A stretch of 64,000 nt of DNA from Salticus scenicus (taxonomy: Eukaryota > Arthropoda > Arachnida > Araneae > Salticidae): positions 198,047,427 through 198,111,426 of the forward strand of contig OZ005660.1 of the NCBI GenBank assembly GCA_963930645.1, given 5' to 3'. Within the stretch, counting starts at the first letter, position 1. Every line of letters starts with the position of its first letter. Below the pieces are notes generated by a model that did no database searches, was not told the DNA's origin, and was given only the letters and a program-made list of their open reading frames with translations. The position numbers were made by a program, and so were the translations under genes. This document shows positions 1 to 9,463 of this stretch, one piece after another.

Positions 1-235
1 GCGCCATTTTCAATATTGAGTGAACGAGATTATTCTGGAAAGCTTTGTATAAGACATTTTCGAATCAATGTATAAATATATATTTTGAACGTAATTCAAA
101 TACATACAGTTTTTGGATGTATGAGAGCATAGATATGAATTTAGGTAAACTTTTCAAGAAAATCATTTAAAACAAACGGTTTTTCTTCCGCATAATTTCA
201 TAAATATTTATTAACTTTTATTTATTTAGGGGCTA
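1..235. other. AT-rich flank without recognisable feature
   Basis: I see no coding potential or repeat structure in this stretch. It runs up to the left arm of the inverted-repeat element. The last 25 bases (TTATTTAGGGG then CTA then CCCCTAAATAA) form a short palindrome spanning the left edge of that element. Confidence 0.5.
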
Positions 236-339
236 CCCCTAAATAAAATAATAGGCCGGCGCATCACCGCCATTTTTTTTGCCTCCGAAGAGGACATCAT
301 TCCCGCTTGGCGTCCTTATCGCTTTCGACGATATCGCTA

Positions 340-612
340 AAACGATAAAAAAAATATGTTTATCGTTTGTTTATCAGAGACACGCGCTGGGTACATGTGG
401 TAACCCTAACGCAACAAAATACCTGATGCGCCAGCTCGTATATATAGGAGCCTTACCTGCAAGCGTTCCACAAATGTATGATTTATGACTATGTGCAAAC
501 TAAGGTTCCTATATATACGAGCTGGCGCAACAGGCATTTTGTTGCCTTAGGGTTGCCACGTGTACCCAGCGTGTTTCTCTGATAAACAAACGACAAACTT
601 TTTTTTTTTTTT
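340..612. repeat. Large imperfect hairpin inside the inverted-repeat element
   Basis: Bases 345-465 are the imperfect reverse complement of about 497-612. Both arms contain the series TATATATAGGAGCC, CGCCAGCTCGTA, CCCTAA and TTTGTTTATCAGAGA in mirrored order. The right-hand arm sequence appears a third time at 1050-1160 as the start of the second tandem unit. The hairpin therefore sits at the left end of the first unit. Confidence 0.65.
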
Positions 613-1344
613 TTTAATCGTCTTACGTTACTTTAAAGTAACTTGTTTTATTATATTTCATAACCTTAGCTAAGTAAAAAATGATATGGAAGTTTGTTTA
701 GCGATAAACTGCTACAATCATTCAAGAAGTGAATATAAAGCGTTCACAGACCTTCTATTACTGTGTATTTGAGTTTTGTCGACATTTTGTAAAAGAAACA
801 GAAACCGCCCTAACAACACATCTTACCCCAGTTCATCCATAGGATATCCTCAGAATAAATGAAATCTTGAGAATGTACTGTGAAAAATATGTGTTTTTAG
901 GAATATTATTGATGTTTACTGCTCTTATTTTGACCGGATTAGCTTCAGATCAAGATTTCTTAAAATCATTAGGGAAGCGATAAGGACGCCAAGCGGGAAT
1001 GCTGTCCTATTCGGAGGCAAAAAAATGGCTTATTTAGGGGCTCTAGCGTAAACTAAGGCTCCTATATATACGAGCTGGGCATCAAGCATTTTGTTGCCTT
1101 AGGGTTGCAACGTGTACCCAGCAGGTTTCTCTGATAAACAAACGAGAAATATTTTTTTTTTATCGTCTTACGATATTTTAAAGTAACTTGTTTTATGATA
1201 TTTCATAATTTTAGCTAAGTAAACTATGATATGGAAGTTTGTTTAGCGATAAACTTCTATAATCATTCAAGAAGTGAATATAAAGTGTTCACAGACCTTC
1301 TATTACAGTTTATTTGAGTTTTGGCGACATTTTATGAAAGAAAC

Positions 1345-1595
1345 TGTTTTGTTTTCTTATCATTTAGACGAAGCACAACAGCTTTCCAGATTAAATATTT
1401 ATTAAGTTATTCCATAAATAAAGACATGGTTAAAATGAACAACATATTAGCTGCCAAGCACCAGCAACTTTCAGCGATCCACCATTACATTCAACTGATG
1501 TTGCCAAATCCAAAAGTTAGGTACATGGAGTTTATGATTACATACAACACATGGAGTTAGTAGTACAGTACATGGAGTTAATACAATATGTCACA
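1345..1595 (-). repeat. 3' LTR of the Ty3 element
   Basis: This is a 251-bp direct repeat of 7861-8111. In plus orientation it begins TGTTTTG and ends GTCACA, so the element-strand LTR starts TGTGACA and ends CAAAACA with the usual TG...CA termini. A comparison by eye finds no difference from the other LTR. An apparent 79-codon open frame on the plus strand here is LTR sequence and not a gene. Confidence 0.93.
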
Positions 1596-1606
1596 TCCTC
1601 CCTTTT
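1596..1606 (-). other. Polypurine tract of the Ty3 element
   Basis: On the minus strand this purine run (AAAAGGGAGGA) directly precedes the 3' LTR. This is the expected position for the primer of plus-strand DNA synthesis in LTR retrotransposons. Confidence 0.8.
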
Positions 1607-2903
1607 ATTCAGTATATTTATTTAAATAAGCAGGACGCTTAATTATACGTCCAGATTTTGTTTTATAATTACCATTAACAATATTCGTTGGAGTTTGATT
1701 AGTATTACTATTTGATGAACAGTCATTTGTACAATTGTCCTGATTATGGTTATGAAGATCTTCAGTATGGTTATCAACATCAAAATCATAATCTACACTT
1801 TCATTAACAGGTTTATCTACTGTTGACAGAATTAAATATTTTCTGTTTCTGTAATAAATACTGCCTGAATCTGTTTTGATTTTATAAGACCTAGGATTGT
1901 TAGACTTTGACAGAATTATGGCAGGTACCCAAGTTTTACTTTTAATATTTTGTACAAATACTTTATCTCCAGGGTTTAGTGGTTTAAGTTCTTTAGCATT
2001 CCTATCATAATAAAACTTTTGTCTGTTCTGTCGCTGTTTAAGTTTAGGAACAATATCTTTTGCTATTTTAGCATTTAGCAATTTTCTCGTAACTGGTAAT
2101 TTAGTTCTTAACCTGCGGTTAAATGGCAATTGTGCAGGTGATAAACCTAAACCTGTAATGGGACTATTTCTATATTCAAGAAGGGCTACCACAGGTTTCT
2201 TGTTTTCCTCGTTTGCTTTTTTAAATAAAGTTTTGATAATGCCCACTGCCTTTTCTGCCATACCATTACTTTGAGAATGATAAGGACTAGTGAATGCTAA
2301 TTCTATATCCCACTGTTTAGCAAAACTTTTAAATTGAAAACTATTAAATGGATTATTGTCACACACAATTGTCTCTGGACTTCCAAATCTAGCAATAACA
2401 TTTTCCAGAACAACAATAATATCACCCACATCTTTCCTGTTAACTTTTTCTACTTCAATCCATTTTGAAAAATAATCAATAATAACTGCATAATTGAACC
2501 CATTAAAAAACATTATATCTACCCCTATTTTCTGAAATGGTCTATTAGGAATACTATGGGGAAGCAATGGTTCATTAGGAAGTGTTTTACGAAATTTCAT
2601 GCATACCTCACATTTCTGCACTACATTTTCAATGTCTCGCGAGAGACCAGGCCAGTACATGATTTCACGAGCTCTACTTTTACACTTTTCTATGCCTAGA
2701 TGGGATTCATGAATTAAAGACAACATTTCAGGAATTAATGCTCTGGGAACAACAATTTTATCATTTAAAAATAACATACCTTCAATAAGAAACAAATCGT
2801 TTTTTAATTTATAATATTTTATTAAATTACTAAGAATTTTCTTTTTATTTGGCCATCCCTCTTTACAATAATTCATAATTTCTTTAAGCTCTTCATCCTC
2901 CAA
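1605..2903 (-). CDS. Ty3 integrase region of Pol
   Basis: This frame encodes the integrase of the Ty3 element, the enzyme that inserts the reverse-transcribed DNA. It shows a zinc-binding HHCC module at about residues 60-110 (IHESHLG then CEVCMK), then the catalytic core with the first Asp in IGVDIMFF, the second in VCDNNPF, and the Glu in MAEKAVG. A chromodomain-free C-terminal tail with a KVFVQN segment follows. The open frame starts without a convincing ATG. It overlaps the reverse-transcriptase frame by about 30 bases in a different reading frame, and a stop codon closes it just upstream. In relatives this region is continuous with the reverse transcriptase, so the break near 2900 is probably a one-base change in a short T run, not a true gene boundary. 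The usual SDNGPQF-like motif around the second Asp is altered here. Confidence 0.88.
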   Translation of the reverse strand: MEDEELKEIMNYCKEGWPNKKKILSNLIKYYKLKNDLFLIEGMLFLNDKIVVPRALIPEMLSLIHESHLGIEKCKSRAREIMYWPGLSRDIENVVQKCEVCMKFRKTLPNEPLLPHSIPNRPFQKIGVDIMFFNGFNYAVIIDYFSKWIEVEKVNRKDVGDIIVVLENVIARFGSPETIVCDNNPFNSFQFKSFAKQWDIELAFTSPYHSQSNGMAEKAVGIIKTLFKKANEENKKPVVALLEYRNSPITGLGLSPAQLPFNRRLRTKLPVTRKLLNAKIAKDIVPKLKQRQNRQKFYYDRNAKELKPLNPGDKVFVQNIKSKTWVPAIILSKSNNPRSYKIKTDSGSIYYRNRKYLILSTVDKPVNESVDYDFDVDNHTEDLHNHNQDNCTNDCSSNSNTNQTPTNIVNGNYKTKSGRIIKRPAYLNKYTE

Positions 2904-4396
2904 AATGCTTTTCTAAACTGTTCTACCCTTCGAATACTCATGGGAAGATATTTAGTAATTGAATGTACTGTTTGTAGCATTTCTGGGTCATCTTTGACTT
3001 TATCTTTAATATATGCTCGTGATAATGTATCTACAAGATACATATCTTTACCTGGTAAGTAGGTAACCTTAAAATTATATTTTAACAATTTAAGAAGCAT
3101 TTTCTGAAGACGATTAGAGATCTTACTAATTGGCTTTTCTACGATTGCAGTTAATGGTTTATGATCACTCTGCACTACCACTTTATGACCATACACAAAA
3201 TTGTGGTATTTTTGAAATGCAAAAACTATGGCCAACAATTCTTTTTCAATCTGCGCATAGTTCTTTTCTGTATCTGTCAGGCTTCTTGAAGCAAAAGATA
3301 CAGGGTAGCCTTCTTGTAATAAACATACACCTATCCCATCTTTTGAGCTATCACACTGTATGGTTATTTCTTTCGAGCTATCAAAAACTTTCAGAACTGG
3401 GGCTGAGCTTATCAAATTTTTAATATTGTCAAATGCCTCTTGCTGTTCATATGACCAGTGAAAATCAACATTGTTTTTAAGTAATTCCCTCAAAGGAGCT
3501 GTTACTTTTGAAACATTTGGTATAAACTTTGACAAAAAATTTACCATGCCTAGAAATCGCCTTATATCTTTCTTATTTTGAGGTTGTTCTAATTCATTAA
3601 TTGCTCTAACATGAGATTTATCTGCTTTGACACCATTCGCAGAAATTACTAAACCCATATATTTCACTTCTTGAACACAAAATTGAAGTTTATCAGGATT
3701 GAACCTAACACCGTTTGCTTTAGCTCTCTCTAACACAGCAATTAAATTGCTATCATGTTCAGCTTTTGTTTTCCCTGATACTACGAAATCATCAAAATAT
3801 ATTTCTACACCTGGAATATCACTAAATAATTTCTGACTTCTCTTTTGAAATACCTCAGGAGCAGATGAAACTCCAAAAGGCAGTACATTAAATTTATATC
3901 TACCAAATGGAGAGTTGAATGTGCATAATTCAGAACTCTTCTCATCTAAAGCAATTTGCCAAAACCCTTCTTTCAAATCTAATACAGTAAAGTATTTATT
4001 GCCTTTTAATCTACTAATAATTTCCTCACTTGAAGGGATAATATGGTGTTCTCTTTTAATAGCTTTATTTAAATTTCTAGGATCTAAACAAATTCTCAAT
4101 TTCCCATTGGGTTTTTCAACTACAATTAGACTATTTACCCAGTCAGTAGGTTTATTTACTTGTGAAATAATGCCCCTTGTTTCTAAATCATTTAAAGTAT
4201 CTTTTAACTCATTAATTATAGCTTGAGGAACTCTTCTAGGGGGGTCAATAACAGGAATAGCATTTTCTTTTAATTCAATATGATAAGGGTCACCTGGAAA
4301 CCTGCCAAGACCATTAAATAATTCATTGTATTTAGCTAAAATATCATCTTTACATTTAATTTCAATATTATCAATTCTTTGTATTAGGTTTAACTA
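2873..4396 (-). CDS. Ty3 reverse transcriptase and RNase H
   Basis: This is the polymerase and RNase H part of Pol. The frame is open from about 4396 to 2873, so it extends some 100 codons beyond a naive start at 4099. It includes the conserved TDWVNSLIVVEKPNG segment, VLDLKEGFWQIAL with the first catalytic Asp, LPFGVSSAPEVFQ, and the YFDD box near 3795 holding the other two Asp residues. RNase H follows, with IQCDSSKDGIGVCL, EKELLAIVFAF and SDHKPL. The frame is +1 relative to the protease frame upstream, with only about 20 bases of overlap. It ends at a stop after a short out-of-frame tail where the integrase frame takes over. No catalytic residue of the polymerase is lost. Confidence 0.9.
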
Positions 4397-4919
4397 ATTT
4401 GCATGCATTTAACCCTAGAATAGGTTTTGAATTAATATCTACAATAATGAAATTCAATTTAACATTTTGATACTTTTCCGTTGAACATAGTAAACTTACC
4501 TCGCCTTCTGGCTTTAGCTTATGATTACCGTAAGAAATTAAGATAACCTTTGTATTATTTAGCTTACAATTCTCAGATAATTTTAAAGTATTGAAAACAC
4601 ATAATGGTAAAATATTTGCTTCTGCTCCAGTGTCTAGTTTAAAGTTAATCAGTTTATTATTAATAGTAATATTTTTACACCAAACAGTCTCACTGGAATT
4701 TTCATTACTTGTTACTGTATCAATGAATAAATTGGACGTTCCTCTTACACAATCTGGAGTTCGAGGGTGAATCTCATCAACTTTTCGTGTTTTAGAATAG
4801 TTAGCAAATTTTTGAGGTTTCATTGCACTACTGCACATAGCAGCAAAATGATGCCTGCCTTTACATACATTACAAAGCTTATTGAAAGCTGGACATTCTC
4901 GTTTCTTATGGGATCTGCC
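4371..4919 (-). CDS. Ty3 second zinc knuckle and aspartic protease
   Basis: The frame encodes the C-terminal part of Gag followed by the retropepsin. Visible parts are the end of a first CCHC knuckle, a complete second knuckle (CNVC...H...C), the protease active-site motif KLDTGAEANILPL, and the ILGLNAC motif near the end, which is the second conserved protease signature. It stops just as the reverse-transcriptase frame opens one base away. The open frame continues beyond 4919 into the hAT terminus, so about its first 19 codons (MGRHENVSP...) belong to transposon DNA, not to Gag. A protease of roughly 100 residues is normal for Ty3 elements. Confidence 0.85.
   Translation of the reverse strand, partial: GRSHKKRECPAFNKLCNVCKGRHHFAAMCSSAMKPQKFANYSKTRKVDEIHPRTPDCVRGTSNLFIDTVTSNENSSETVWCKNITINNKLINFKLDTGAEANILPLCVFNTLKLSENCKLNNTKVILISYGNHKLKPEGEVSLLCSTEKYQNVKLNFIIVDINSKPILGLNACKLVKPNTKN
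4912..4919. repeat. Target-site duplication, left copy (GATCTGCC)
   Basis: The octamer GATCTGCC is repeated at 7066-7073. The two copies bracket exactly the sequence that starts CAG and ends CTG, as expected for a hAT insertion. Confidence 0.9.
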
Positions 4920-7065
4920 CAGCGCCGGCCCGAGCAAATTTGGCGCCCTAGGCGAAACATTTTCGTGGCGCCCCATTAAAACAATTTTTTTTTAAATGCA
5001 GACAATTAAAATGCAGACACGCAGAAAATTATACACATACAAATACTGAAATAAATAATCAACTATTTATTTTTATTACATATTATTGTTTTTTCGGCGC
5101 TAGTTTTAGCGATAGTAGAAACAATATCCTTCAAATGAATTGTTTTAGCTTCATCTTGATCTGTTGATAATGGTGATAGTCCTACAAATCGTTCTCACGT
5201 CACTATAGAACGCTGGTAAGTTTTTATCAATTTCAATTATATGAAGCTGGGTTCTCCACTGGCCACAGACACAGGAAGTGTCAGCAACAATTTTATTGCT
5301 GTTACTAAATTCAACACGCAGTGTACTAGTTCGTTTTCACAAAAAATATTCAAAATTTCCTGTAGTGTACTTTCATCAACATCCTTAGAGTCTGAGTCAG
5401 ATAATCTCCTAATCTTCTACATAATTTCAAAATCACTTTGAAAGTTTGTTTTTTACGACTCAGAATCGTTAGAAAGGCATCAGAAAACATGATTTATCTT
5501 TTTGGTCTGTTTGAACTTCTCATCATTTGAATTTCTTGCTGTATCAAGAAAAGAAATATAAAAATTAATCTTAAAATGATGTTTAGCATCACTTGTTGAT
5601 TTATCAGCTGACTGCATAATTAAACTTCTTTTTCATTTTTCGTAATCGGGCTGGCTCTGACTCTGATGGGAATGATACCACAATATTAATTTCTTCTGAA
5701 AATGCCTCCTGTTTATCAAATCCGAAATCACTTTTACAGTTTCCAAGAAAAAAATTTTGTTTTTAGTAGTGCATTAGTAGTGGAGTTTAGTCGCATTTTC
5801 ACCATTGGCGCGTCGTCTTTTGTTATGTACTGACGAAAACTTTCTTCACTTATTTTCTTAATAGGAAATTTGCATTTTTTATACATGATCTGGCTTGTGT
5901 TCGTCGAGAATGGACAACTAGAATAAAGCTTTCAATATTTGTGGGAAAAAGTTGTGCTATTATAGGCTACATTCCACTGTTTGTGGGTTAAAAGAAGACT
6001 CCTACAGGTTAAATAAAAGAAAATTGTCAGGACTTTGAATGACGTCAGAGAGTCATGTCGTCTATTCGGACATGAACAGATGAAGGATGGATAAAAGAAG
6101 ATGAAAACTAGACAACATGAATTGAGAGAATATCTGAAACCCTGACTAGAGGAGTTAAGGATAAAATAGAAGCCATAAAAGAAAAGATTCATTGAAAAGT
6201 TATAGTAAGTCAAGAGAAAATGCAAGAGCGAGAGAAATTTTTGAGGAAAAAAATTTACGAAAATTAAAGTTGAAAAGACAATTCAAGCAAAGTTTCTAGA
6301 AATTAAAGGTTGCAACTGCCGATATGTAGCACTAGTGCGACATAAAACATAAAACTCACTTTCCTACTCTCCAGAGATAAAAGAAGGGGAAAGTATTTAA
6401 AAATAAGAAAAAATGTACAAAAGAAAGACCGAAACATAAGAGATGTGCAAGGGATGATTTATGAGATGAAACATGATGTACAATTTAGACCCTTGAATGG
6501 AAAGTCAAAACTTTATAGTTCCAATAAAGTACCGCCCCATTAAATAATGACTCGGTGACTTTTAGATATAGTGTAAAGCTGTTAACAATTAGACAGACAG
6601 ATTTAATGACGGACTGTTTTCAAAACTCAATTCGACGTTGTAAGGTTTTGAAATAAATAAATCGTTATTATGGTAAAATCAAGCCAGTTGTTTGTGACTC
6701 TTTCTCTAGCGCTTCTCATCAGATAAATTAGATAGACTTTGAGGCCCTGAAAAGTCAATTCGAGGATAATCCATTTACTTCATTTTTACACGTCCAATTG
6801 AAAACACACCAAAAAAAACTCAGTTAATGTTTCCAAGTCATAGCAGCAGACTTGTACCTTTTAGTCCTTTCTAGACAAAGATTGTAAGTGTTTAAAATTT
6901 TCCCACAACATGAGTGCTGTGTTTCCAAGATTACATTTTATCTATTCTAAAGTGCCGTTAGATAGTAATATATAAAATAGATCTTGTTGTCTGGATTGTG
7001 CCGCCCTCTAGATCTGAGCGCCCTAGGCCATCGCCTAGTTTGCCTATATGGTCGAGCCGGCCCTG
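4920..7065. mobile_element. hAT transposon inserted in the Ty3 Gag gene
   Basis: The 2146-bp insertion has termini CAGCGCCGGCCCG on the left and, read inward from the right, CAGGGCCGGCTCG. These are imperfect inverted repeats with the CAG start common among hAT elements. It is flanked by an exact 8-bp duplication. Subterminal GGCGCCCTAGGCGA-like sequence is also mirrored near both ends. Inside, a decayed transposase is recognisable on the minus strand, but the element cannot encode a working enzyme. It separates the two halves of the first Gag zinc knuckle. Confidence 0.92.
5085..5760 (-). pseudogene. Decayed hAT transposase, C-terminal dimerisation region
   Basis: The minus-strand translation contains a strongly hAT-like C-terminus: a segment reading LLTLPVSVASGEPSF, then LKLIKTYQRS, then ERFVGLSPLS. 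This corresponds to the family's LP..VAS.ERSFS.LK.IK.YLRS...RL.GL pattern (Dimer_Tnp_hAT). In-frame stops follow PSF and interrupt the RS...ER stretch, and frames shift upstream. It is read directly by translation, and the family assignment is from the motif. The N-terminal BED finger and most of the catalytic core are not visible. Confidence 0.72.
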
Positions 7066-7727
7066 GATCTGCCACATTTACTACAATTAAACACACCACT
7101 TTTAGAAGGCTGAGACAGTTGATTCCCATTGTATTTGGTATTTCTTCGAATTTTGACGACATCAACGTCAGATTTGGTCCGGGGATCTGTTATGGTTTTA
7201 ATTTGTTCTTTGCTTATTTCAGATGCTCTAACGAATTCTGCAGCTTTTTGGAGAGAAAGCGTTGGTTCTCTTAGTAATCTTTCCTGTAGACTCTTATCCT
7301 GCAGACCAAGGACGATTCTATCTCTAATTAGCGAATCTTCCTGATCACCAAACTCACAAGATGAAGCTAACGTTTTAAGATGAGTCAAGTAAACATCAAC
7401 AGTCTGACCCTCTAACTGGGAAGAAGTAAAAAATTTAAAACGTTCGAAAACCACATTTTTACGCGGGACACAATGTTCCTCAAATTTCTTAATTACAGCC
7501 TCAAATTTCTGGCTATCAGCTTCATCTTCAAATCGAAAAGTGTTAAAAATAGCAACTCCTTCATCACCTAAAAGATTCAGGAGAATGGCTATTTTGGTTG
7601 TATCTTCCTTGCCGGTCTTTTCTGACGCGATCAAAAAATTCGTGAATTTCTGGTACCATTTTGTCCAGTTTTCCGCAACATTACCAATTGTAAAGTTCAT
7701 CTCACCAGGCGGTTTAAAGACTTCCAT
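7066..7727 (-). pseudogene. Ty3 Gag (capsid part), interrupted by hAT
   Basis: The frame starts with an ATG at 7727, close behind the 5' LTR, and encodes a capsid-type Gag. It has an MEVFKPPGEMNF start, a WTKWYQKFTNFLIAS segment, an IAILLNLLGDEG helix region, and a series of predicted helices ending at about residue 190. A KCG motif then begins a CCHC zinc knuckle that is cut by the hAT insertion. The reading frame runs only eight codons into the transposon before stopping. Gag forms the virus-like particle in which reverse transcription occurs; as interrupted, it lacks the nucleic-acid-binding knuckles and the protease that should follow. Confidence 0.85.
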
Positions 7728-7849
7728 TTTTCTATTTCAGCATAGATCAATTACAATTTCACAACGATAAAACGAACGATGAACACAACAGTTCCACGTT
7801 GACCAACACTAAGTTTTCTTTTAATCTTAAGACATCGGCGCGATTATTA

Positions 7850-7860
7850 TCCTGACACCA
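7850..7860 (-). other. Primer-binding site, probably tRNA-Leu
   Basis: Immediately inside the 5' LTR the minus strand reads TGGTGTCAGGA. This is complementary to the 3' end of animal leucine tRNAs that finish TCCTGACACCA. Eleven bases match and the next bases do not obviously continue the complementarity. Confidence 0.7.
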
Positions 7861-8111
7861 TGTTTTGTTTTCTTATCATTTAGACGAAGCACAACAGCTT
7901 TCCAGATTAAATATTTATTAAGTTATTCCATAAATAAAGACATGGTTAAAATGAACAACATATTAGCTGCCAAGCACCAGCAACTTTCAGCGATCCACCA
8001 TTACATTCAACTGATGTTGCCAAATCCAAAAGTTAGGTACATGGAGTTTATGATTACATACAACACATGGAGTTAGTAGTACAGTACATGGAGTTAATAC
8101 AATATGTCACA
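7861..8111 (-). repeat. 5' LTR of the Ty3 element
   Basis: This 251-bp LTR appears identical to 1345-1595. It carries the promoter end for the minus-strand element; no sharp TATA assignment was made. The flanking GAAAC at 8112-8116 matches 1340-1344. Confidence 0.93.
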
Positions 8112-8399
8112 GAAACAGAATCCGCCCTAACAACACATCTTACCTCAGTACATTCATAGGATATCCTGAGAATAAAATGACATCCTGATAATGTAGCTTG
8201 AAAAAAATGTGTTTTTAGGAATATTATTGTTGCTTATTGCTCTTATCTTGACCGGATTAGCTTCAGATCAAGTTTTCTTAAAATCATTAGGGAAGAGATA
8301 AGGACGCCAAGCGGGAATGCTGTCTTCTCTTCTTCGGAGGCAAAAAAATGGCGGTGATGCGCCGGCCTATTATTTTATTTAGGGGCTCTAATGCAAACC

Positions 8400-8610
8400 A
8401 CTTGCAAAATTTACGTCATCGAAGTTGCAAGCTTTTCATTTGCAAGCGTTCCGTTTCTATGTACCCCTTAATGCGAAGATATCAATTAAGATGATATTTC
8501 TCAAAAAACCCTGTAGAACATAATTCACACACAAATGACAAATGGCTTTTAAATTTTGCGAATGAATAGATGTTTATATATATATATATATATATATATA
8601 TTCTTTTTGT
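8400..8610. other. Non-coding stretch with TA microsatellite
   Basis: Only a short inverted motif (GCAAGCTTTTCATTTGCAAG) near 8430 and a TA run at about 8573-8602 are seen between the inverted-repeat element and a decayed zinc finger. Confidence 0.5.
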
Positions 8611-8700
8611 AAGAGAAACCTTTAGGGAACACTTCATACACATACGGCTCCTCCCCGATATCAGTGCAAATATGATTATTCAGTTCGTCACTGTGGTCAC
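8610..8700 (-). pseudogene. Relic of a C2H2 zinc finger
   Basis: On the minus strand a finger and linker are recognisable: ELNNHICTD, then IGEEPYVYEVFPKGFSYK. Compared with the neighbouring gene's consensus (YVCEVCSKGFS), both zinc-binding cysteines are lost, to Tyr and Phe. The flank toward 8780 also resembles sequence near 11560-11600 beyond the intact finger gene. It is therefore probably a decayed duplicate of that gene's 3' end, now separated from it by the piggyBac element. Confidence 0.55.
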
Positions 8701-8801
8701 TGCTGGAAAATTCTATAAATAATATTCAGGGATGAGACTGGCAAAAAAGCTGAGATTCAATAGAAAGGCAAGACGTTGATATTAACCCTTTGTTGCATCG
8801 T

Positions 8802-8817
8802 GTCCACTGTAGTGGAC
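8802..8817. repeat. Subterminal palindrome GTCCACTGTAGTGGAC
   Basis: This near-perfect 16-bp palindrome lies 16 bases inside the left terminus. It recurs at 9204-9219, at 9151-9166 with one change, and at 11208-11223 on the right side. The arrangement suggests transposase-recognition sites, which is an inference. Confidence 0.75.
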
Positions 8818-9463
8818 TAAAGTTCTAAATTTTTTCCTTTCGCACAAATTGTTTTACAGATTTGGTTTCAATGATTTTTCCTTCTGTATTACTTAAGCTT
8901 TCAACTGTTGCTGATAGATGGCAGCATAATATAAAATTACAGATCGCATTGTCAGTTTGTAAATGGCGTCAACCTTTACTTCCAAGTTAGTATGATTTTT
9001 CATTGTAAACATTGTATATAAGTGTTATACCTTTTTTATTTTGACATTTTGCATTTAGAAGTAGTATTTTTAGGCATTTTAGAATATATTTAAATCGAAC
9101 ACTTATTGTCAGATGCAATTTTTCATGAAAATTGATATGTTTTACTTTTTGTCAACTACAGTGGACGTTATGAACATGGGCTAATTGTGGACTGCCTACG
9201 TTTGTCCACTGTAGTGGACATCATTAATTAAAACTACGATTTTTGTTGTTGTTTGTTGTTTTTACTCGTATTCTACAATAGTGAACAAGAATAAGTGCCA
9301 AGCAGTTTATTTTCAAAAACTTTATTATTTTTAAAATATAATATAATTACATTGAATTTACTTCAGATCAGCACATGGAACATGTATATGTTACATAATT
9401 TTAATTCATATTTTAGGAGAAACCCAAAACTTTTTTTCGACAAAAAAAGAAATAAAGAAGATT

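Larger units (their letters stand above)
1345..8111 (-). mobile_element. Ty3/Gypsy LTR retrotransposon, full length, with nested hAT
   Basis: The element is 6767 bp and includes a 2.1-kb later insertion. On the minus strand it reads 5' LTR, primer-binding site, Gag, zinc knuckles, protease, reverse transcriptase/RNase H, integrase, polypurine tract, 3' LTR, which is the Ty3 gene order. It is flanked by a 5-bp duplication GAAAC at 1340-1344 and 8112-8116. The two LTRs look identical by eye. An uninterrupted version of the target sequence exists at about 793-810 in the neighbouring repeat unit. The protein set resembles elements often labelled K02A2.6-like; that family label is from memory of the motif style, not a search. 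The coding region is broken by frame changes near 2900 and 4380 and by the hAT insertion, so this copy is not autonomous as read. Confidence 0.93.
236..8385. mobile_element. Composite inverted-repeat element hosting a Ty3 insertion
   Basis: The arm at 236-323 (starting CCCCTAAATAAAATAATAGG, ending in CGTCCTTATCGCT) recurs in inverse orientation at about 8294-8385. A shorter copy of the right arm lies at 975-1040. Between the arms are two direct units: 497-1048, and 1055-1344 continued at 8112-8385. The second is interrupted by the Ty3 element. Without that insertion the element would be about 1.4 kb. No transposase is visible and I could not define a target duplication, so the class is open (foldback or MITE-like). 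The repeat arrangement itself is read directly from the sequence. Confidence 0.7.

Noticed and set aside
1321..1560. 79-codon plus-strand frame
   Set aside because: It lies in the 3' LTR of the minus-strand Ty3 element and is repeated in the other LTR. No domain is present.
7044..7065. C-terminal residues of the Gag frame after the KCG motif
   Set aside because: These codons are hAT terminal sequence read through, not part of Gag.
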